Numbered from the stretch's first letter, positions 30,080-40,014 are shown. The stretch is 64,000 bases of DNA from Commensalibacter intestini A911 (GCF_000231445.1 NZ_AGFR01000003.1:1-64000), one strand, 5' to 3'. Translations and numbers: made by a program. The notes: generated by a model from the sequence alone, not told the origin.

Positions 30080-31474
30080 TTAATTCTTTGATTGCAAAGG
30101 AAGCGAAGATGAAAGCTTCATGACAAGCTCAGCAAAACGATTGCCTCTTTCTTCAAAACTGCTAAATTGATCAAAACTAGCACAAGCTGGAGAAAGTAAA
30201 ATCGTTTGAATATGATATTGCTGGGCAAATTTATAAGCCTCAGGAACAGCACATTCAAGGGTATGGACAATTTTATAAGGGACTTGATACTGTTTTAATG
30301 TTTTTTCTAGGATAGGCGCATCTTTGCCAATCAGTAAAGCGAATTTCATGCGAGGGAAATAAGGGGCTAAATCATCAATTCCATTAGACTTTGCCATTCC
30401 GCCAGCAATCCATACTAATTCATCATAACAGGTTAGTGCTTTTGAAGCTGCATCAGCATTGGTTGCTTTGCTATCATTGATAAAGGTTACGTTATTCAAG
30501 GTTGCAACAGGTCTTTGACGATGTGCTAGTCCTTGGTAAGAGGTTAGTCCTGATTGGATTTGCTCTTTATTGAGACCTAAATGTAAAGCCATGGCTGTCG
30601 CTGCCGCTGCATTTTGGGCATTATGATCGCCTGGTAACAGAGGGGCTTTGGTAAGATCCGCAATTATGCCGTGTTGATCTTGTAATTGTCGGTTGTTTAC
30701 CCAAAAATCAGCATTGATATTCGTTCCAGCAATTGTTTCGACTTGAACATTCTGTTGGCTGCGAAGTTCTTTGGCAATATTGGCACAAATAGGATCTTCA
30801 ACTCCAATAACAGCCAGTTGGTTTGAGGATTGTCGATCAAAAATATGATGCTTTGCTGTGATATATCCTTGCATATCTCCATGACGCTCTAAATGATCTG
30901 GGGTCATATTGAGTAAACATGAAATATCAGCTGTAAATTCTACAAAACGTTCCAACATGTAAGAAGACATTTCTAGAATATATACGCCTTGATCGTCCAG
31001 TAAAGGGAGAGCTAATGCAGCAGGGCCTAAGTTCCCTCCAGCCATTGCAGGAATACCAGCTTCGTTTAAAAGATGTGTTAATAAAACGGTTGTTGTAGAT
31101 TTTCCGTTTGTGCCTGTGATAGCAACAAAACGTGCTTTTGATCCTGAGGCCTTGACAGCACGGTATAAGAGTTCCGCGTCAGATAAAATTTGTATGTTTT
31201 GTTCAATCGCAAGTTGAGCAACCGGATGAGGTTTTGGTAAATAATGCGGGATTCCAGGGGACATTACTAATGCATCAAATTGATGTAAGTCTTCAAAGGG
31301 TGCGACGAATGGGATGAGCTCGTTAGGGACTTCATTTCTTTTCTTTTCTTGGTCATCCCAAATTTGAATTGTTGCACCCATAGCCAGTAAACGTTCAGCA
31401 GCAACAATTCCGTTTTTGCCTAGACCTAAGATTGCATAACGATAAGTGTGGAAAAGAGTAGATGAGAAATTCAT
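30080..31474 (-). CDS. murD: UDP-MurNAc-L-alanine--D-glutamate ligase
   Basis: Adds D-Glu to UDP-MurNAc-L-Ala. The 464-residue protein shows the Rossmann-like AILGLGKNGIVAAERL, MSPGIPHYLP, the ATP loop AITGTNGKSTTTVLLTHLL, LEMSSYMLERF, and NDSKATNADAASKAL, which is characteristic of MurD. The start is only one base after the mraY stop. Confidence 0.96.
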   Translation of the reverse strand: MNFSSTLFHTYRYAILGLGKNGIVAAERLLAMGATIQIWDDQEKKRNEVPNELIPFVAPFEDLHQFDALVMSPGIPHYLPKPHPVAQLAIEQNIQILSDAELLYRAVKASGSKARFVAITGTNGKSTTTVLLTHLLNEAGIPAMAGGNLGPAALALPLLDDQGVYILEMSSYMLERFVEFTADISCLLNMTPDHLERHGDMQGYITAKHHIFDRQSSNQLAVIGVEDPICANIAKELRSQQNVQVETIAGTNINADFWVNNRQLQDQHGIIADLTKAPLLPGDHNAQNAAAATAMALHLGLNKEQIQSGLTSYQGLAHRQRPVATLNNVTFINDSKATNADAASKALTCYDELVWIAGGMAKSNGIDDLAPYFPRMKFALLIGKDAPILEKTLKQYQVPYKIVHTLECAVPEAYKFAQQYHIQTILLSPACASFDQFSSFEERGNRFAELVMKLSSSLPLQSKN

Positions 31475-31475
31475 A

Positions 31476-32567
31476 TTAACGCAACTTTAATGTGGCTAGA
31501 CCAATGAGACCTAGCATAATCGCAACAATCCAAAAACGAATAACAATTTTTGACTCTGAAAGCCCTTTTTTTTCAAAATGATGATGTAAAGGAGCCATTA
31601 AAAATACACGTGTTTTGGTGCGTTTATACCAAGCAACTTGTATAATAACGGATAGAGTTTCAACAACAAAAAGCCCACCAACAATACATAAAACTAATTC
31701 ATGCTTGACGGCTACAGCTACGGCACCTAATGCTCCGCCTAAAGCTAATGAACCTGTATCTCCCATAAATACGGAAGCAGGAGGAGCATTAAACCATAAG
31801 AAACCTAGTCCAGCACCAATAACAGCGGCACAGAAAATACCTAATTCGGCGGACTGCGGGACAAAAGGAAGAAATAGATATTTTGCAAAAATAGCATTGC
31901 CAACAATATAAGCAATTAATGCAAAAACAAGGAACGCAATGACAACGGGAACAATAGCAAGCCCATCTAGACCATCAGTAAAATTAACAGCATTTCCAAA
32001 GCCTGCAATCACGACCATCCCAAAAATAGGAAAGAAATATCCTAAGGGGATCATAAGATTTTGGAAAAAAGGTATAGCTACTTGATTAGCAATTTCAGGA
32101 GGTGTGAGATGTTGTAACGCGAAAGAAGCGATAACAGAAATTAAAAATTCGCCTCCTAAGCGTGTGCGTTTTGACAATCCATCTGTATTTTTCTTTGCTA
32201 ATTTTTGATAGTCATCAAAAAAACCAATAAGTCCAAACCCTAATGTGACGAGTAAAACAATCCAAATAAATCCATTGGAAAGATCACTCCATAAAAGAGT
32301 AGAGAATGTCAGTGTTAAAAGCATCATAATGCCCCCCATTGTTGGAGTGCCTGCTTTTTCTTTGATATGACGCTCTGGCCCTAATGCACGAATAGGCTGA
32401 CCATCACGTTGAATTTTATGTAACTTTGCGATGACATACGGACCGATCCATAGGCTCAGGAAAAAGGCAGTAAAGCACGCTGCTCCAGCGCGAAAAGTAA
32501 TATAGCGAAATAGGTTGAATGGAGAAAGATATTCCAACCCAAAACGCGTAATCAAATCATATAGCAT
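31476..32567 (-). CDS. mraY: Phospho-N-acetylmuramoyl-pentapeptide transferase
   Basis: Integral membrane enzyme that forms lipid I from UDP-MurNAc-pentapeptide and undecaprenyl phosphate. The 363-residue protein has about ten helices and the signatures KAGTPTMGGIMML, GFFDDYQKL (the Asp pair for Mg2+), NFTDGLDGLAI, MGDTGSLALGGALG, and APLHHHFEKKGLSE with the histidine triad. The start overlaps the murF stop by one base (TAATG). Confidence 0.97.
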   Translation of the reverse strand: MLYDLITRFGLEYLSPFNLFRYITFRAGAACFTAFFLSLWIGPYVIAKLHKIQRDGQPIRALGPERHIKEKAGTPTMGGIMMLLTLTFSTLLWSDLSNGFIWIVLLVTLGFGLIGFFDDYQKLAKKNTDGLSKRTRLGGEFLISVIASFALQHLTPPEIANQVAIPFFQNLMIPLGYFFPIFGMVVIAGFGNAVNFTDGLDGLAIVPVVIAFLVFALIAYIVGNAIFAKYLFLPFVPQSAELGIFCAAVIGAGLGFLWFNAPPASVFMGDTGSLALGGALGAVAVAVKHELVLCIVGGLFVVETLSVIIQVAWYKRTKTRVFLMAPLHHHFEKKGLSESKIVIRFWIVAIMLGLIGLATLKLR

Positions 32568-33955
32568 TAGTTTTTCCTTATCGCTGGAGCAGTTAAAGTC
32601 GTTACAATTGCACTCATACGCATGCTGTTGCTGCCTTTGACTAAAAGCGTATCATTATCTTGTAAGATACTTTGAATCAAAGGAATGAGTTCTTGCGCAG
32701 AGGCGCACCAAGCCCCTTGTAATGGGGGTGGTAATTGTTCAAATACAATTTTCATCATCGAACCACAACAAAAAACAAGATCAGCATTTGAAGTAATATT
32801 TGGTAACAAAGAAAGATGTTCTTGTTCGCTATACTCTCCGAGTTCCATAATATCACCTAAGACCACAATTTTTCTGGCAGGAGCTAATAGAGATAGTGTT
32901 TGTAAGGCAGTGCGAATTGATAAAGTTGATGCGTTGTAACTTTCGTCTAAGACAAGGCCGTTTTGCTCTTGTAAAGGTAAGATTTTTCCTCTGCCATTTC
33001 CTGTTTGGAACGAAGCGAGTGCTGAAATGGCGTGTTGGATGTCTACCCCTAATGCATTGATGGCGCCAATGACTAGTCCAGCATTGCGAACTAAATGCCC
33101 ACCTGGTGAGGATAACGAAAATGTAAGATGTTGTTTATTTATAGTTGCTTGAAACGCTGATTTTTGAGCTCCAAGATGAATATCACTGATTTGTATAGAC
33201 GCAGCTGAAGTCGTTCCAACTGTTTGTAAATGGACTTGCTGCTGTTTCGCAGTTTCTTTGAATATTTCCAACCCATAAATGCTCTCAGGAACCAAAGCAA
33301 CGCCTTGCACAGGAATAGCGGTGATAATTTGGCTTTTTTCTTTGGCAATATTATCGAGATTTTGCATATATCCTAAATGTGAAGAAGCAACCTCAGTAAT
33401 AATTGCAATATGAGGACTGACGAGTTCTGCTAAAGGTGCGATTTCACCAATATGATTCATCCCAATTTCACAAACGCAAAAATTGGTATTGATTGGTAAA
33501 CGTGCCAAGGTCAAAGGAACGCCAAGATGATTATTATGAGATCCTGCCGCCGCATGAACAGTGCCAAAAGCAGATAAAGTCGTTTTTAGCATTTCTTTGG
33601 TGGTTGTTTTTCCAACGCTACCAGTAATGGCAATAACTTTTCCAGTAAAGCGGTGACGTGCATAGCGTCCCATATCTGTTAACGCTTGCAAAGTATCTTT
33701 GACATATAGAACAGGTGCGTTTTCTGGTAATCCTGCAATTGGATTACTTGCAATGGCACAGGCAGCACCTGCTTCTAAAGCTTTTTGAATATGAGCGTGC
33801 CCATCGCTATTTTCACCAATAATGGCGATAAAAATATCGCCTTTTTCGATTGTGCGTGTGTCTATGGAAATTCCGGTGCCTTTAATTGGCATAGCACAAG
33901 GAAAAGATCCACCCGTTGCGTGGGTCAGGTCGGTTTCAGTCCATAAAACACTCAT
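32567..33955 (-). CDS. murF: UDP-MurNAc-tripeptide--D-Ala-D-Ala ligase
   Basis: Last cytoplasmic Mur ligase, adding the D-Ala-D-Ala dipeptide. I placed the start at ATG 33955, which overlaps the murE stop as ATGA; a TTG two codons upstream is the alternative. The 462-residue protein has GISIDTRTIEKGDIFIAI, the ATP loop ITGSVGKTTTKEML, CEIGMNHIGEIAPL, and DESYNASTLSI, all MurF-like. Confidence 0.96.
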   Translation of the reverse strand: MSVLWTETDLTHATGGSFPCAMPIKGTGISIDTRTIEKGDIFIAIIGENSDGHAHIQKALEAGAACAIASNPIAGLPENAPVLYVKDTLQALTDMGRYARHRFTGKVIAITGSVGKTTTKEMLKTTLSAFGTVHAAAGSHNNHLGVPLTLARLPINTNFCVCEIGMNHIGEIAPLAELVSPHIAIITEVASSHLGYMQNLDNIAKEKSQIITAIPVQGVALVPESIYGLEIFKETAKQQQVHLQTVGTTSAASIQISDIHLGAQKSAFQATINKQHLTFSLSSPGGHLVRNAGLVIGAINALGVDIQHAISALASFQTGNGRGKILPLQEQNGLVLDESYNASTLSIRTALQTLSLLAPARKIVVLGDIMELGEYSEQEHLSLLPNITSNADLVFCCGSMMKIVFEQLPPPLQGAWCASAQELIPLIQSILQDNDTLLVKGSNSMRMSAIVTTLTAPAIRKN

Positions 33956-35418
33956 AAACAACTCGCATGTTTTTTAATAATAGTAACATCGTCAAAGGGA
34001 TGGACAACAGAGCCAATAATTTGTCCTTGTTCATGACCTTTTCCTGCTACAACCAAGATATCGCCTGTTTGTAGCTTTTTTATGGTTTGAGCAATGGCTT
34101 CTTCTCGTCCTGCAATTTCTAAAGCGGTGGGAGCACCAGTTTTTACTTCTTGACGAATAAGATTAGGATTTTCTGTGCGTGGATTATCATCGGTAATAAT
34201 GACATAATCCGCATATTTATCTGCTTCTTGAGCCATCAATGGTCGTTTTCCTGTATCACGATCTCCACCAGCGCCAAAAATAACATATAAATTATGATGT
34301 GTATGCGGGCGTAAAGATTGTAATAAATGTGCCAGAGCATCAGGGGTATGCGCATAATCAACGTAGATTGCAGCACCATTTGATAAAATTGCGGCTTGCT
34401 CCATTCGACCTCTGACCCCTTTAAGGTGAGGTAATAAAGGGACAAAGTTAGCAATGTCATGCTCATTTTTGGCAATGAGTGCCATAGCTAGCAAAATATT
34501 ATCGACTTGATACCGTCCTAATAAAGGAATAGTGACCGAGAAAATTTCATTATATACAGTTTTAATTTCTAATTTTTGCCCTTCAGGTAAAGGCGTTACT
34601 GAAAGAAGCTTTAAAAATTGTCCTTGTTCACCAACTAATCGTAACTCTTGTTTATGCTCCAAAATAGCTTGCGTAATTTGTTTCAGTGCATTTTGATCCA
34701 TATCAGCATTGATGGCGGCAATGCCATCAATAGGGAGAATATGTTTAAATAATCTTAGTTTTGCTTCTAAATAATGCTGAAAATCATGATGATAATCTAA
34801 ATGATCACGGGTTAGATTGGTAAAGCCAGCGGCTTCTATGGTTAAGCCATCTAAACGATATTGATCCAAACCATGAGACGAGGCTTCTAACGCAAGATGT
34901 TGCACATCATGGTTGACTAAATCGGTTAGGATTTCATGTACCATAATACTATCGGGGGTAGTCAATACAGGCCCTGTATAGTGATAATCAGTGTTACTGA
35001 TAACCCCTAAAGTGCCAATCGTAGCAGATTTATAGTTCTGTAGTTGCCAAATTTGTCTGATAAAGTCAGCAGTGCTTGTTTTTCCATTGGTGCCCGTAAT
35101 AGCCACTTGATGTTTGGGATGTTTGGGGAAGAAAAAAGCAGCTATTAATGATAAAATATAACGTGGATTGTCACAGTGAATTGGAATGCAACTATTGGTT
35201 TCAGGAAAAGTTACACCTGTTGGCAAAAGAATGGCTTGTGCGCCTTTTTGAATAGCCACATCAATATAATCACATCCGTTAGATTTTGCTCCAGGCAGCG
35301 CTGCAAAAAGATATCCTTTTTGCACTTTTCGGCTATCTAGCGTGATTCCTGTAATCTCAGCATCGTTAGGAACGAGTGGTAATTGAACATGATGTAAGAG
35401 GCTATTCAGAGAGGTCAT
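33952..35418 (-). CDS. murE: UDP-MurNAc-L-Ala-D-Glu--meso-DAP ligase
   Basis: Adds the third stem-peptide residue. The 488-residue protein has GITLDSRKVQKGYLFAAL, the ATP loop ITGTNGKTSTADF, the carbamylated-Lys region LTRDHLDYH, and ITDDNPRTENP. The DNPR motif is the recognised indicator of meso-diaminopimelate rather than lysine, so the wall is DAP-type. Order and 4-bp overlap with murF are canonical. Confidence 0.97.
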   Translation of the reverse strand: MTSLNSLLHHVQLPLVPNDAEITGITLDSRKVQKGYLFAALPGAKSNGCDYIDVAIQKGAQAILLPTGVTFPETNSCIPIHCDNPRYILSLIAAFFFPKHPKHQVAITGTNGKTSTADFIRQIWQLQNYKSATIGTLGVISNTDYHYTGPVLTTPDSIMVHEILTDLVNHDVQHLALEASSHGLDQYRLDGLTIEAAGFTNLTRDHLDYHHDFQHYLEAKLRLFKHILPIDGIAAINADMDQNALKQITQAILEHKQELRLVGEQGQFLKLLSVTPLPEGQKLEIKTVYNEIFSVTIPLLGRYQVDNILLAMALIAKNEHDIANFVPLLPHLKGVRGRMEQAAILSNGAAIYVDYAHTPDALAHLLQSLRPHTHHNLYVIFGAGGDRDTGKRPLMAQEADKYADYVIITDDNPRTENPNLIRQEVKTGAPTALEIAGREEAIAQTIKKLQTGDILVVAGKGHEQGQIIGSVVHPFDDVTIIKKHASCL

Positions 35419-35439
35419 CGTTTAAAAGAGCCTTTATTC

Positions 35440-37413
35440 TTATCGGGTTGCGGTAGCTTTAACTGTAGATTTCTTTTTTGCTTTTTCTTTAGATTGCTGT
35501 TGTGGACGATTTAAACGAGGGTCGCCTGGATCATTCCCTGGCCCTAATGCTCTGAAACCTCTGGGAACAGGAGGACGTAGCGGAATAGCTAACTGTGCAT
35601 CAATGGTTGCGGCATCTTTTGTATTGGGGAATAGGTTCAAAATAGGTCCAATACGTCCAATAATTTTAGATACGGTTGGTGCAGCATTCCATCCAGCAGT
35701 TGTCCAGCCATGTGTTTCTTTGGTTGGTTTTGGGCTATCCAACATAACATAGACTGCGTATTTCGGGTCATTCATCGGGAATACAGCGGTAAAGGCAGAA
35801 ACGTTGACATGTTTTAAATAGCCACCTGTTTTACTAACTTTTTCACTGGTGCCTGTTTTCCCACCAACAAAATATCCTGGAACTTCTGCATTTTTACCTG
35901 TTCCTTTGGCAACGTCTAAGCGTAAAATCCTTCGTAAAAGCGCTGATGTTTTTTCAGAAAGAACGCGCTCGCCTTGTGCTTGAGGTTTTGGAGTAGGATC
36001 ATTGGCATCTTGTGGATCTTGGGAAGGGTCACTGTTACTGATATCTTGTAATGATAACAAAGTCGGTTTCAATAGAATTCCGCCATTGACTGTAGCTGCT
36101 GTTCCACGAACAATAGCTAATGGAGATTCAGCAATACCATGACCAAATGCAACCGTCATGACTGTTGAAATTCCCCAGTTTTTTACTGAAGGTACAATTG
36201 GACGTCCAGATTCAGGGAGCTCTATTGGAACTCGAGCAAAAAATCCCATTCTTGCCATCCATGCCCTTTGTTTTTCTCCGCCTACATCCAATGCGATATG
36301 AGCAGAGGCTGGGTTGGAGGAATAAGCCATGACTTCTGGTAAAGAAAGATAAGGTGGAAAATGATCTGTCTTCAAATCTTTGATGGTAAAGCGCCCAACA
36401 CGAATAGGTGCTGTGGCAAAGCGATCCCAAATATGAACAACGCCTAGTTCGAGTGCCATTGCAACATTTTGAAGTTTAAATGTTGACCCAGGCTCATACA
36501 TTCCTGTGGTTGCTCGGTTAAAACGAGAGTCTGGAGGAGCTCTATTAAATTGGTTCGCATCATAGTCAGGTAAACTAATCATTGCGATAATTTCACCTGT
36601 ATGAACATCCATCACAATTCCACAGGCAGCCTCGGCTTGGAACTTATTTTTGGCAGCTTCAACTTCTTCTTGCACAACAGTTTGAACATGGGTGTCTAAC
36701 GATAATCTTAAAGGGTGACGTGTTTCCATCAAACGTTGGTCAAAAAACTTTTCAACTCCTGCAATGCCGTGATCGTCAATATCAACACTCCCTAAAATAT
36801 GAGAGGCTAATCTTCCTAGAGGATAACGACGACGTTCGCCAGCTTCAAAATATAAGCCTGGAATACCCAGATTATTAATGGCGACTTCTTGTTGAGGGGA
36901 AATATCTCGAGCAAGATACACAAATTGCTTTTTAGAAGATAAACGTTGATACGTTACATTCATATCAAGTTTTGGTAAAATCTCTTTTAGTTTTCTAGTA
37001 ACGTCAGCAGCATCAATAATTTCTAAAGGGTTGGCATATACTTGTGCAACCGGTAAAGAAATAGCTAAAATTTGACCGTTACGATCAATAATAGAGGCTC
37101 TTTTGATTTGTGGCAGAGAGAAATCACCAGACATGACCCCTTTAGGGTCACTTTTAGGAATCGCAGGAACTTGTGGCCCAATTTGCTGTTTTTGAGGTGC
37201 AAGAGGCATTAAAATTGTTGCAAAAGTTAGTTTAAAAGTAACTGCTCCATATAAAGCACAAAAACCGCATGCTGTGATTAACAGACGCGTTCTTGTCTTA
37301 TCCATTTTATTATAGTTTTTTTTCTTTTTTCTTTTGCTTACATTTGGCTCAGACGGCTTTTCCTGCACCTTACTACGAGGAGAAGCTTGCTTCCGATCAT
37401 CTCTATATTGCAT
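35440..37413 (-). CDS. ftsI: Septal penicillin-binding protein FtsI (PBP3)
   Basis: Class B transpeptidase that cross-links septal peptidoglycan with FtsW. The 657-residue protein has a Lys-rich cytoplasmic start, one membrane anchor (about 46-66), a pedestal domain, and the transpeptidase with STFK near 309, SSNPAS near 364 and KTGTSEK near 516. The C-terminal 60 residues are Pro/Arg/Lys-rich and probably disordered. It is flanked by ftsL and murE. Confidence 0.96.
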   Translation of the reverse strand: MQYRDDRKQASPRSKVQEKPSEPNVSKRKKKKNYNKMDKTRTRLLITACGFCALYGAVTFKLTFATILMPLAPQKQQIGPQVPAIPKSDPKGVMSGDFSLPQIKRASIIDRNGQILAISLPVAQVYANPLEIIDAADVTRKLKEILPKLDMNVTYQRLSSKKQFVYLARDISPQQEVAINNLGIPGLYFEAGERRRYPLGRLASHILGSVDIDDHGIAGVEKFFDQRLMETRHPLRLSLDTHVQTVVQEEVEAAKNKFQAEAACGIVMDVHTGEIIAMISLPDYDANQFNRAPPDSRFNRATTGMYEPGSTFKLQNVAMALELGVVHIWDRFATAPIRVGRFTIKDLKTDHFPPYLSLPEVMAYSSNPASAHIALDVGGEKQRAWMARMGFFARVPIELPESGRPIVPSVKNWGISTVMTVAFGHGIAESPLAIVRGTAATVNGGILLKPTLLSLQDISNSDPSQDPQDANDPTPKPQAQGERVLSEKTSALLRRILRLDVAKGTGKNAEVPGYFVGGKTGTSEKVSKTGGYLKHVNVSAFTAVFPMNDPKYAVYVMLDSPKPTKETHGWTTAGWNAAPTVSKIIGRIGPILNLFPNTKDAATIDAQLAIPLRPPVPRGFRALGPGNDPGDPRLNRPQQQSKEKAKKKSTVKATATR

Positions 37414-37436
37414 CTTTTTTATACAACCTTTGATAA

Positions 37437-38564
37437 TTAATGACCGAAAGGAACAGGTGCAGGGAGAGCATCGTCAGCACCTCCACCTAAAGCAGATTCT
37501 GATGTGTTGTTTCTTTTGATATCGTTACGAGCAACCTTAACGGCTGCAGGGCGTTTTTTAGGAACGGTTGTTGCCACTTGCTGTGTAGGTTTAACAGCTT
37601 TTTTCTCTGTAGCAGTATTTCCCAGGCTGGTAGATGCAGTTTTATTATGAGAAAAAGGATTACCACTCTGAATATTATAAGAAACATTTTCAATATGATT
37701 TCTTTTGATGGGTTGTGGTATGATATTTGCTGTTTCAGCCGAATCAGCCACTTCTGTTGTTTGAACTTTTTTATGACGAGTAGGTTGTACAGCATCAGAG
37801 TTATTATTCTGTGTTGTTGCAACAGGTGCTTTTTTAGCGAGTTGTGGCTTCACATCTGCTGTTTCGACAACTTCAGCAGCATCAGCGATTTCCGTTGTTT
37901 TAACTTTTTTACGTCGAATGGGCTTTATAGTATTTGATTTGTTATTTTGTGTTATTGTAACGGGTGCTTTTTTAGTGGGTTGTGGCGTTACATCTGTTGT
38001 TTCAACAGTTTCAGCAGCACTAGCGATTTCTGTTGTTTTAACTTTTTTATAATTTGCAGGACGAGGAGGTACAGCAGGGTTTGTTACAGTGTTATCTGTA
38101 GAAGCTGTTGGTTGTTGTGGCCGTATGGCAGCAGCTGCATTTTGAGAAACGATAATAGGAGGCTCATTATTAGCACCTGTTGCTTCAGCAATTATACTCG
38201 GAGATTGCCCATGGCTTTGAGCAACGTTTTGAACCAATTGTTCACGAGTTTTATCTTTTGCTTGATCTTGTTGAACAGGAGGTAAAGCACTTGTTGCTGA
38301 AGCCATTTGAACAAACTGTGTTGGATTAAGTGCTCGTAGTCCTGGAATAAATTTTGCGGAAAGATCTTTTAGACGATCAGGTTGATTTAATAGCGTCCAT
38401 TCAGTGCGTAACATCGCTGTTTGTGATTTTATTTTATTTGTATCATAAACAATTTTGGTGATTTCTTTATCCAGCAAGGTTGTTTTATGCTTTTGAGCAT
38501 ATAAAACCATACCAGAAACCCCAGCGAAAAGAGCACAAAATAAAGTAAATGGACGGATCATCAT
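37437..38564 (-). CDS. ftsL: FtsL-like division protein with long repeat-bearing C-terminal tail
   Basis: Position (rsmH-X-ftsI) and the N-terminal 90 residues identify FtsL: a short cytoplasmic start, a membrane helix (FTLFCALFAGVSGMVLYA, about residues 6-23), and a leucine-zipper-like coiled coil ending RLKDLSAKFIPGLRALNPTQFVQM. FtsL binds FtsB and FtsQ in the periplasm. The unusual part is the remaining 285 residues, a Thr/Lys/Pro/Gln-rich, low-complexity periplasmic extension. It contains a 46-residue unit (KKVKTTEIA.AAE.VETxDV.PQ..KKAPV) at 173-218 and 219-264, with a partial third copy from 265. Typical FtsL is about 90-130 residues. The FtsL call is strong from context; the role of the tail is unknown. 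Confidence 0.85.
   Translation of the reverse strand: MMIRPFTLFCALFAGVSGMVLYAQKHKTTLLDKEITKIVYDTNKIKSQTAMLRTEWTLLNQPDRLKDLSAKFIPGLRALNPTQFVQMASATSALPPVQQDQAKDKTREQLVQNVAQSHGQSPSIIAEATGANNEPPIIVSQNAAAAIRPQQPTASTDNTVTNPAVPPRPANYKKVKTTEIASAAETVETTDVTPQPTKKAPVTITQNNKSNTIKPIRRKKVKTTEIADAAEVVETADVKPQLAKKAPVATTQNNNSDAVQPTRHKKVQTTEVADSAETANIIPQPIKRNHIENVSYNIQSGNPFSHNKTASTSLGNTATEKKAVKPTQQVATTVPKKRPAAVKVARNDIKRNNTSESALGGGADDALPAPVPFGH
37680..38048 (-). repeat. 138-bp coding tandem repeats within ftsL
   Basis: The DNA encoding FtsL residues 173 to about 294 is built from a 138-bp unit: two full copies and a degenerate third. The repeats read in frame (46 codons). The copies have diverged but retain the KTTE, DA/SAE and TQNN signposts, so this is an old duplication rather than a recent slippage event. 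Confidence 0.8.
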
Positions 38565-38587
38565 TTGGAAGTTTTCCTTTTTTCAGA

Positions 38588-39538
38588 TCATAAATTACGT
38601 TTGATGGCACGTAGTCTGGCACTACGTGAACGAGAATTTATATGACATTCCTGCTCAGAAGGACGTTGTGGTTTTGTCGTTAGTAATTCAAAGCTGGTGA
38701 TATCTTGTGATGGAGACAAAGAAAGTGGAAGATATCGGGAAGGTTTTGCAACGCGTCCGGCAGCTTTATTCATAATATCTTTAACAATTCTGTCTTCAAG
38801 AGAGTGAAAAGAGACAACAATTAATTTTCCACCAGGTTTTAATAATTTTAAAGCAGCATTAAGTGCTGTATGAATTTGTTCTAGCTCATTATTTACTGCA
38901 ATCCGTAGTCCTTGGAAAGAACGCGTTGCTGGGTTAATCTTGCTTTTATCTGTTGGAATGGTTCTTTGAATCAAGCTTGCTAAATCTTGCGTTGTTTCAA
39001 AGGGAGCTTCTAAACGTCTATTTACGATTGCTTTTGCTATTCGACGAGAAAAACGCTCTTCACCATAATGAAATAAAACATCTGCCAATTCTGTTTCAGA
39101 GAGGGAGTTAACAAGGTCAGCAGCAGTCTTTCCTGTGCGGCTCATCCGCATATCTAAAGGTCCATCAAAACGGAAAGAAAAGCCACGATCAGCTTGATCT
39201 ATTTGAAAAGAGGAAACACCTAAATCTAAGACAATACCATCACATTGAGTGATATTTTGTGATTTTAATAAAGAATCGATATTTTCAAAATCACCTTGTA
39301 ATAGATGCAAAGAAGGAAATTGCTTTTGAATTTCTCGGCCGCGTGCAATTGCATCTGGATCACGATCAATTCCCAAAACTTCACAAGGTGCAGCAGAAAG
39401 AATGGCTTTACTATATCCACCACCACCAAAAGTGCCATCAACATAGATACTATTAGGCTGAGGATTTAACAAAGTCATTACCTCGTTTAACATGACGGAA
39501 AAATGTCCTTCATGTGCAGGATAGGCTTGTTGTGTCAT
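38588..39538 (-). CDS. rsmH: 16S rRNA (cytosine-1402-N4) methyltransferase RsmH
   Basis: SAM-dependent methyltransferase (MraW) acting on C1402 of 16S rRNA at the ribosomal P site. The 316-residue protein has HFSVMLNEVMTLLNP, YVDGTFGGGGYSKAIL for SAM binding, VLDLGVSSFQIDQADRGFSF, RSFQGLRIAVN, and LIVVSFHSLEDRIVKDIM. Its start overlaps the mraZ stop by 4 bp, as in most dcw clusters. Confidence 0.97.
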   Translation of the reverse strand: MTQQAYPAHEGHFSVMLNEVMTLLNPQPNSIYVDGTFGGGGYSKAILSAAPCEVLGIDRDPDAIARGREIQKQFPSLHLLQGDFENIDSLLKSQNITQCDGIVLDLGVSSFQIDQADRGFSFRFDGPLDMRMSRTGKTAADLVNSLSETELADVLFHYGEERFSRRIAKAIVNRRLEAPFETTQDLASLIQRTIPTDKSKINPATRSFQGLRIAVNNELEQIHTALNAALKLLKPGGKLIVVSFHSLEDRIVKDIMNKAAGRVAKPSRYLPLSLSPSQDITSFELLTTKPQRPSEQECHINSRSRSARLRAIKRNL

Positions 39539-40014
39539 GATTCTATCCTTTTTTTGTTAAGTTTCGGGGTAATAGACAGTTTTTTTTGTTGTACTTTTTG
39601 ACGTGCGGCTTTACATCTTTCCGCAGCAGCAGATGGTTCCCAAATTTGGAAGATTGTACCTAGTCCCATAAAGGTAACGGCATCAGTTAGATTAGCGTGT
39701 TCTTTTAAAATATCAGGTAATAAAATGCGGCCTTCGCGATCTGGATCAATAGGCCAGGCCTCTGCATATAGAGTAGTCGCAATATCGTCATGCTCTTCAG
39801 AGAAAAGTTCTAAATTATCTAAAGAATTGGTTAGCTCAGAAAAAATGGATAGAGGCCAAGCTTCGATACATGGCATTTTATGGGAAGGACGGAAAATAAG
39901 AGAGTGACTTTCTTTTGATTGTTCTTTGCGTAATGCAGAACGGAAGTTTGCAGGCACAGAAACTCTTCCTTTGACATCAAGTCTATTTTGATGTGTGCCA
40001 AGGAATAAGCTCAT
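39535..40014 (-). CDS. mraZ: Transcriptional regulator MraZ
   Basis: AbrB-like DNA-binding protein that in E. coli represses its own dcw operon. The 159-residue protein contains two MraZ half-domains, the first with NRLDVKGRVSVPANFR and the second with WPIDPDREGRILLPDIL, followed by a basic tail. AGGAGA precedes the ATG by ten bases. Tandem ATGGG motifs at 10-bp phase lie 77-122 bp upstream and are candidate self-operators. It is the first gene of the reverse-strand dcw cluster. Confidence 0.95.
   Translation of the reverse strand: MSLFLGTHQNRLDVKGRVSVPANFRSALRKEQSKESHSLIFRPSHKMPCIEAWPLSIFSELTNSLDNLELFSEEHDDIATTLYAEAWPIDPDREGRILLPDILKEHANLTDAVTFMGLGTIFQIWEPSAAAERCKAARQKVQQKKLSITPKLNKKRIES

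Noticed and set aside
37680-38048. Regularly repeated DNA that could suggest a CRISPR-like array
   Set aside because: The unit is 138 bp, in frame, diverged and coding within ftsL; there are no short identical repeats with unique spacers.
37578-38285. Two forward-strand Cys/Phe/Ser-rich ORFs opposite ftsL
   Set aside because: They are the complement of the Thr/Lys/Ala-rich repeat region of FtsL; the repeats explain their odd composition and the FtsL frame is supported by dcw synteny.
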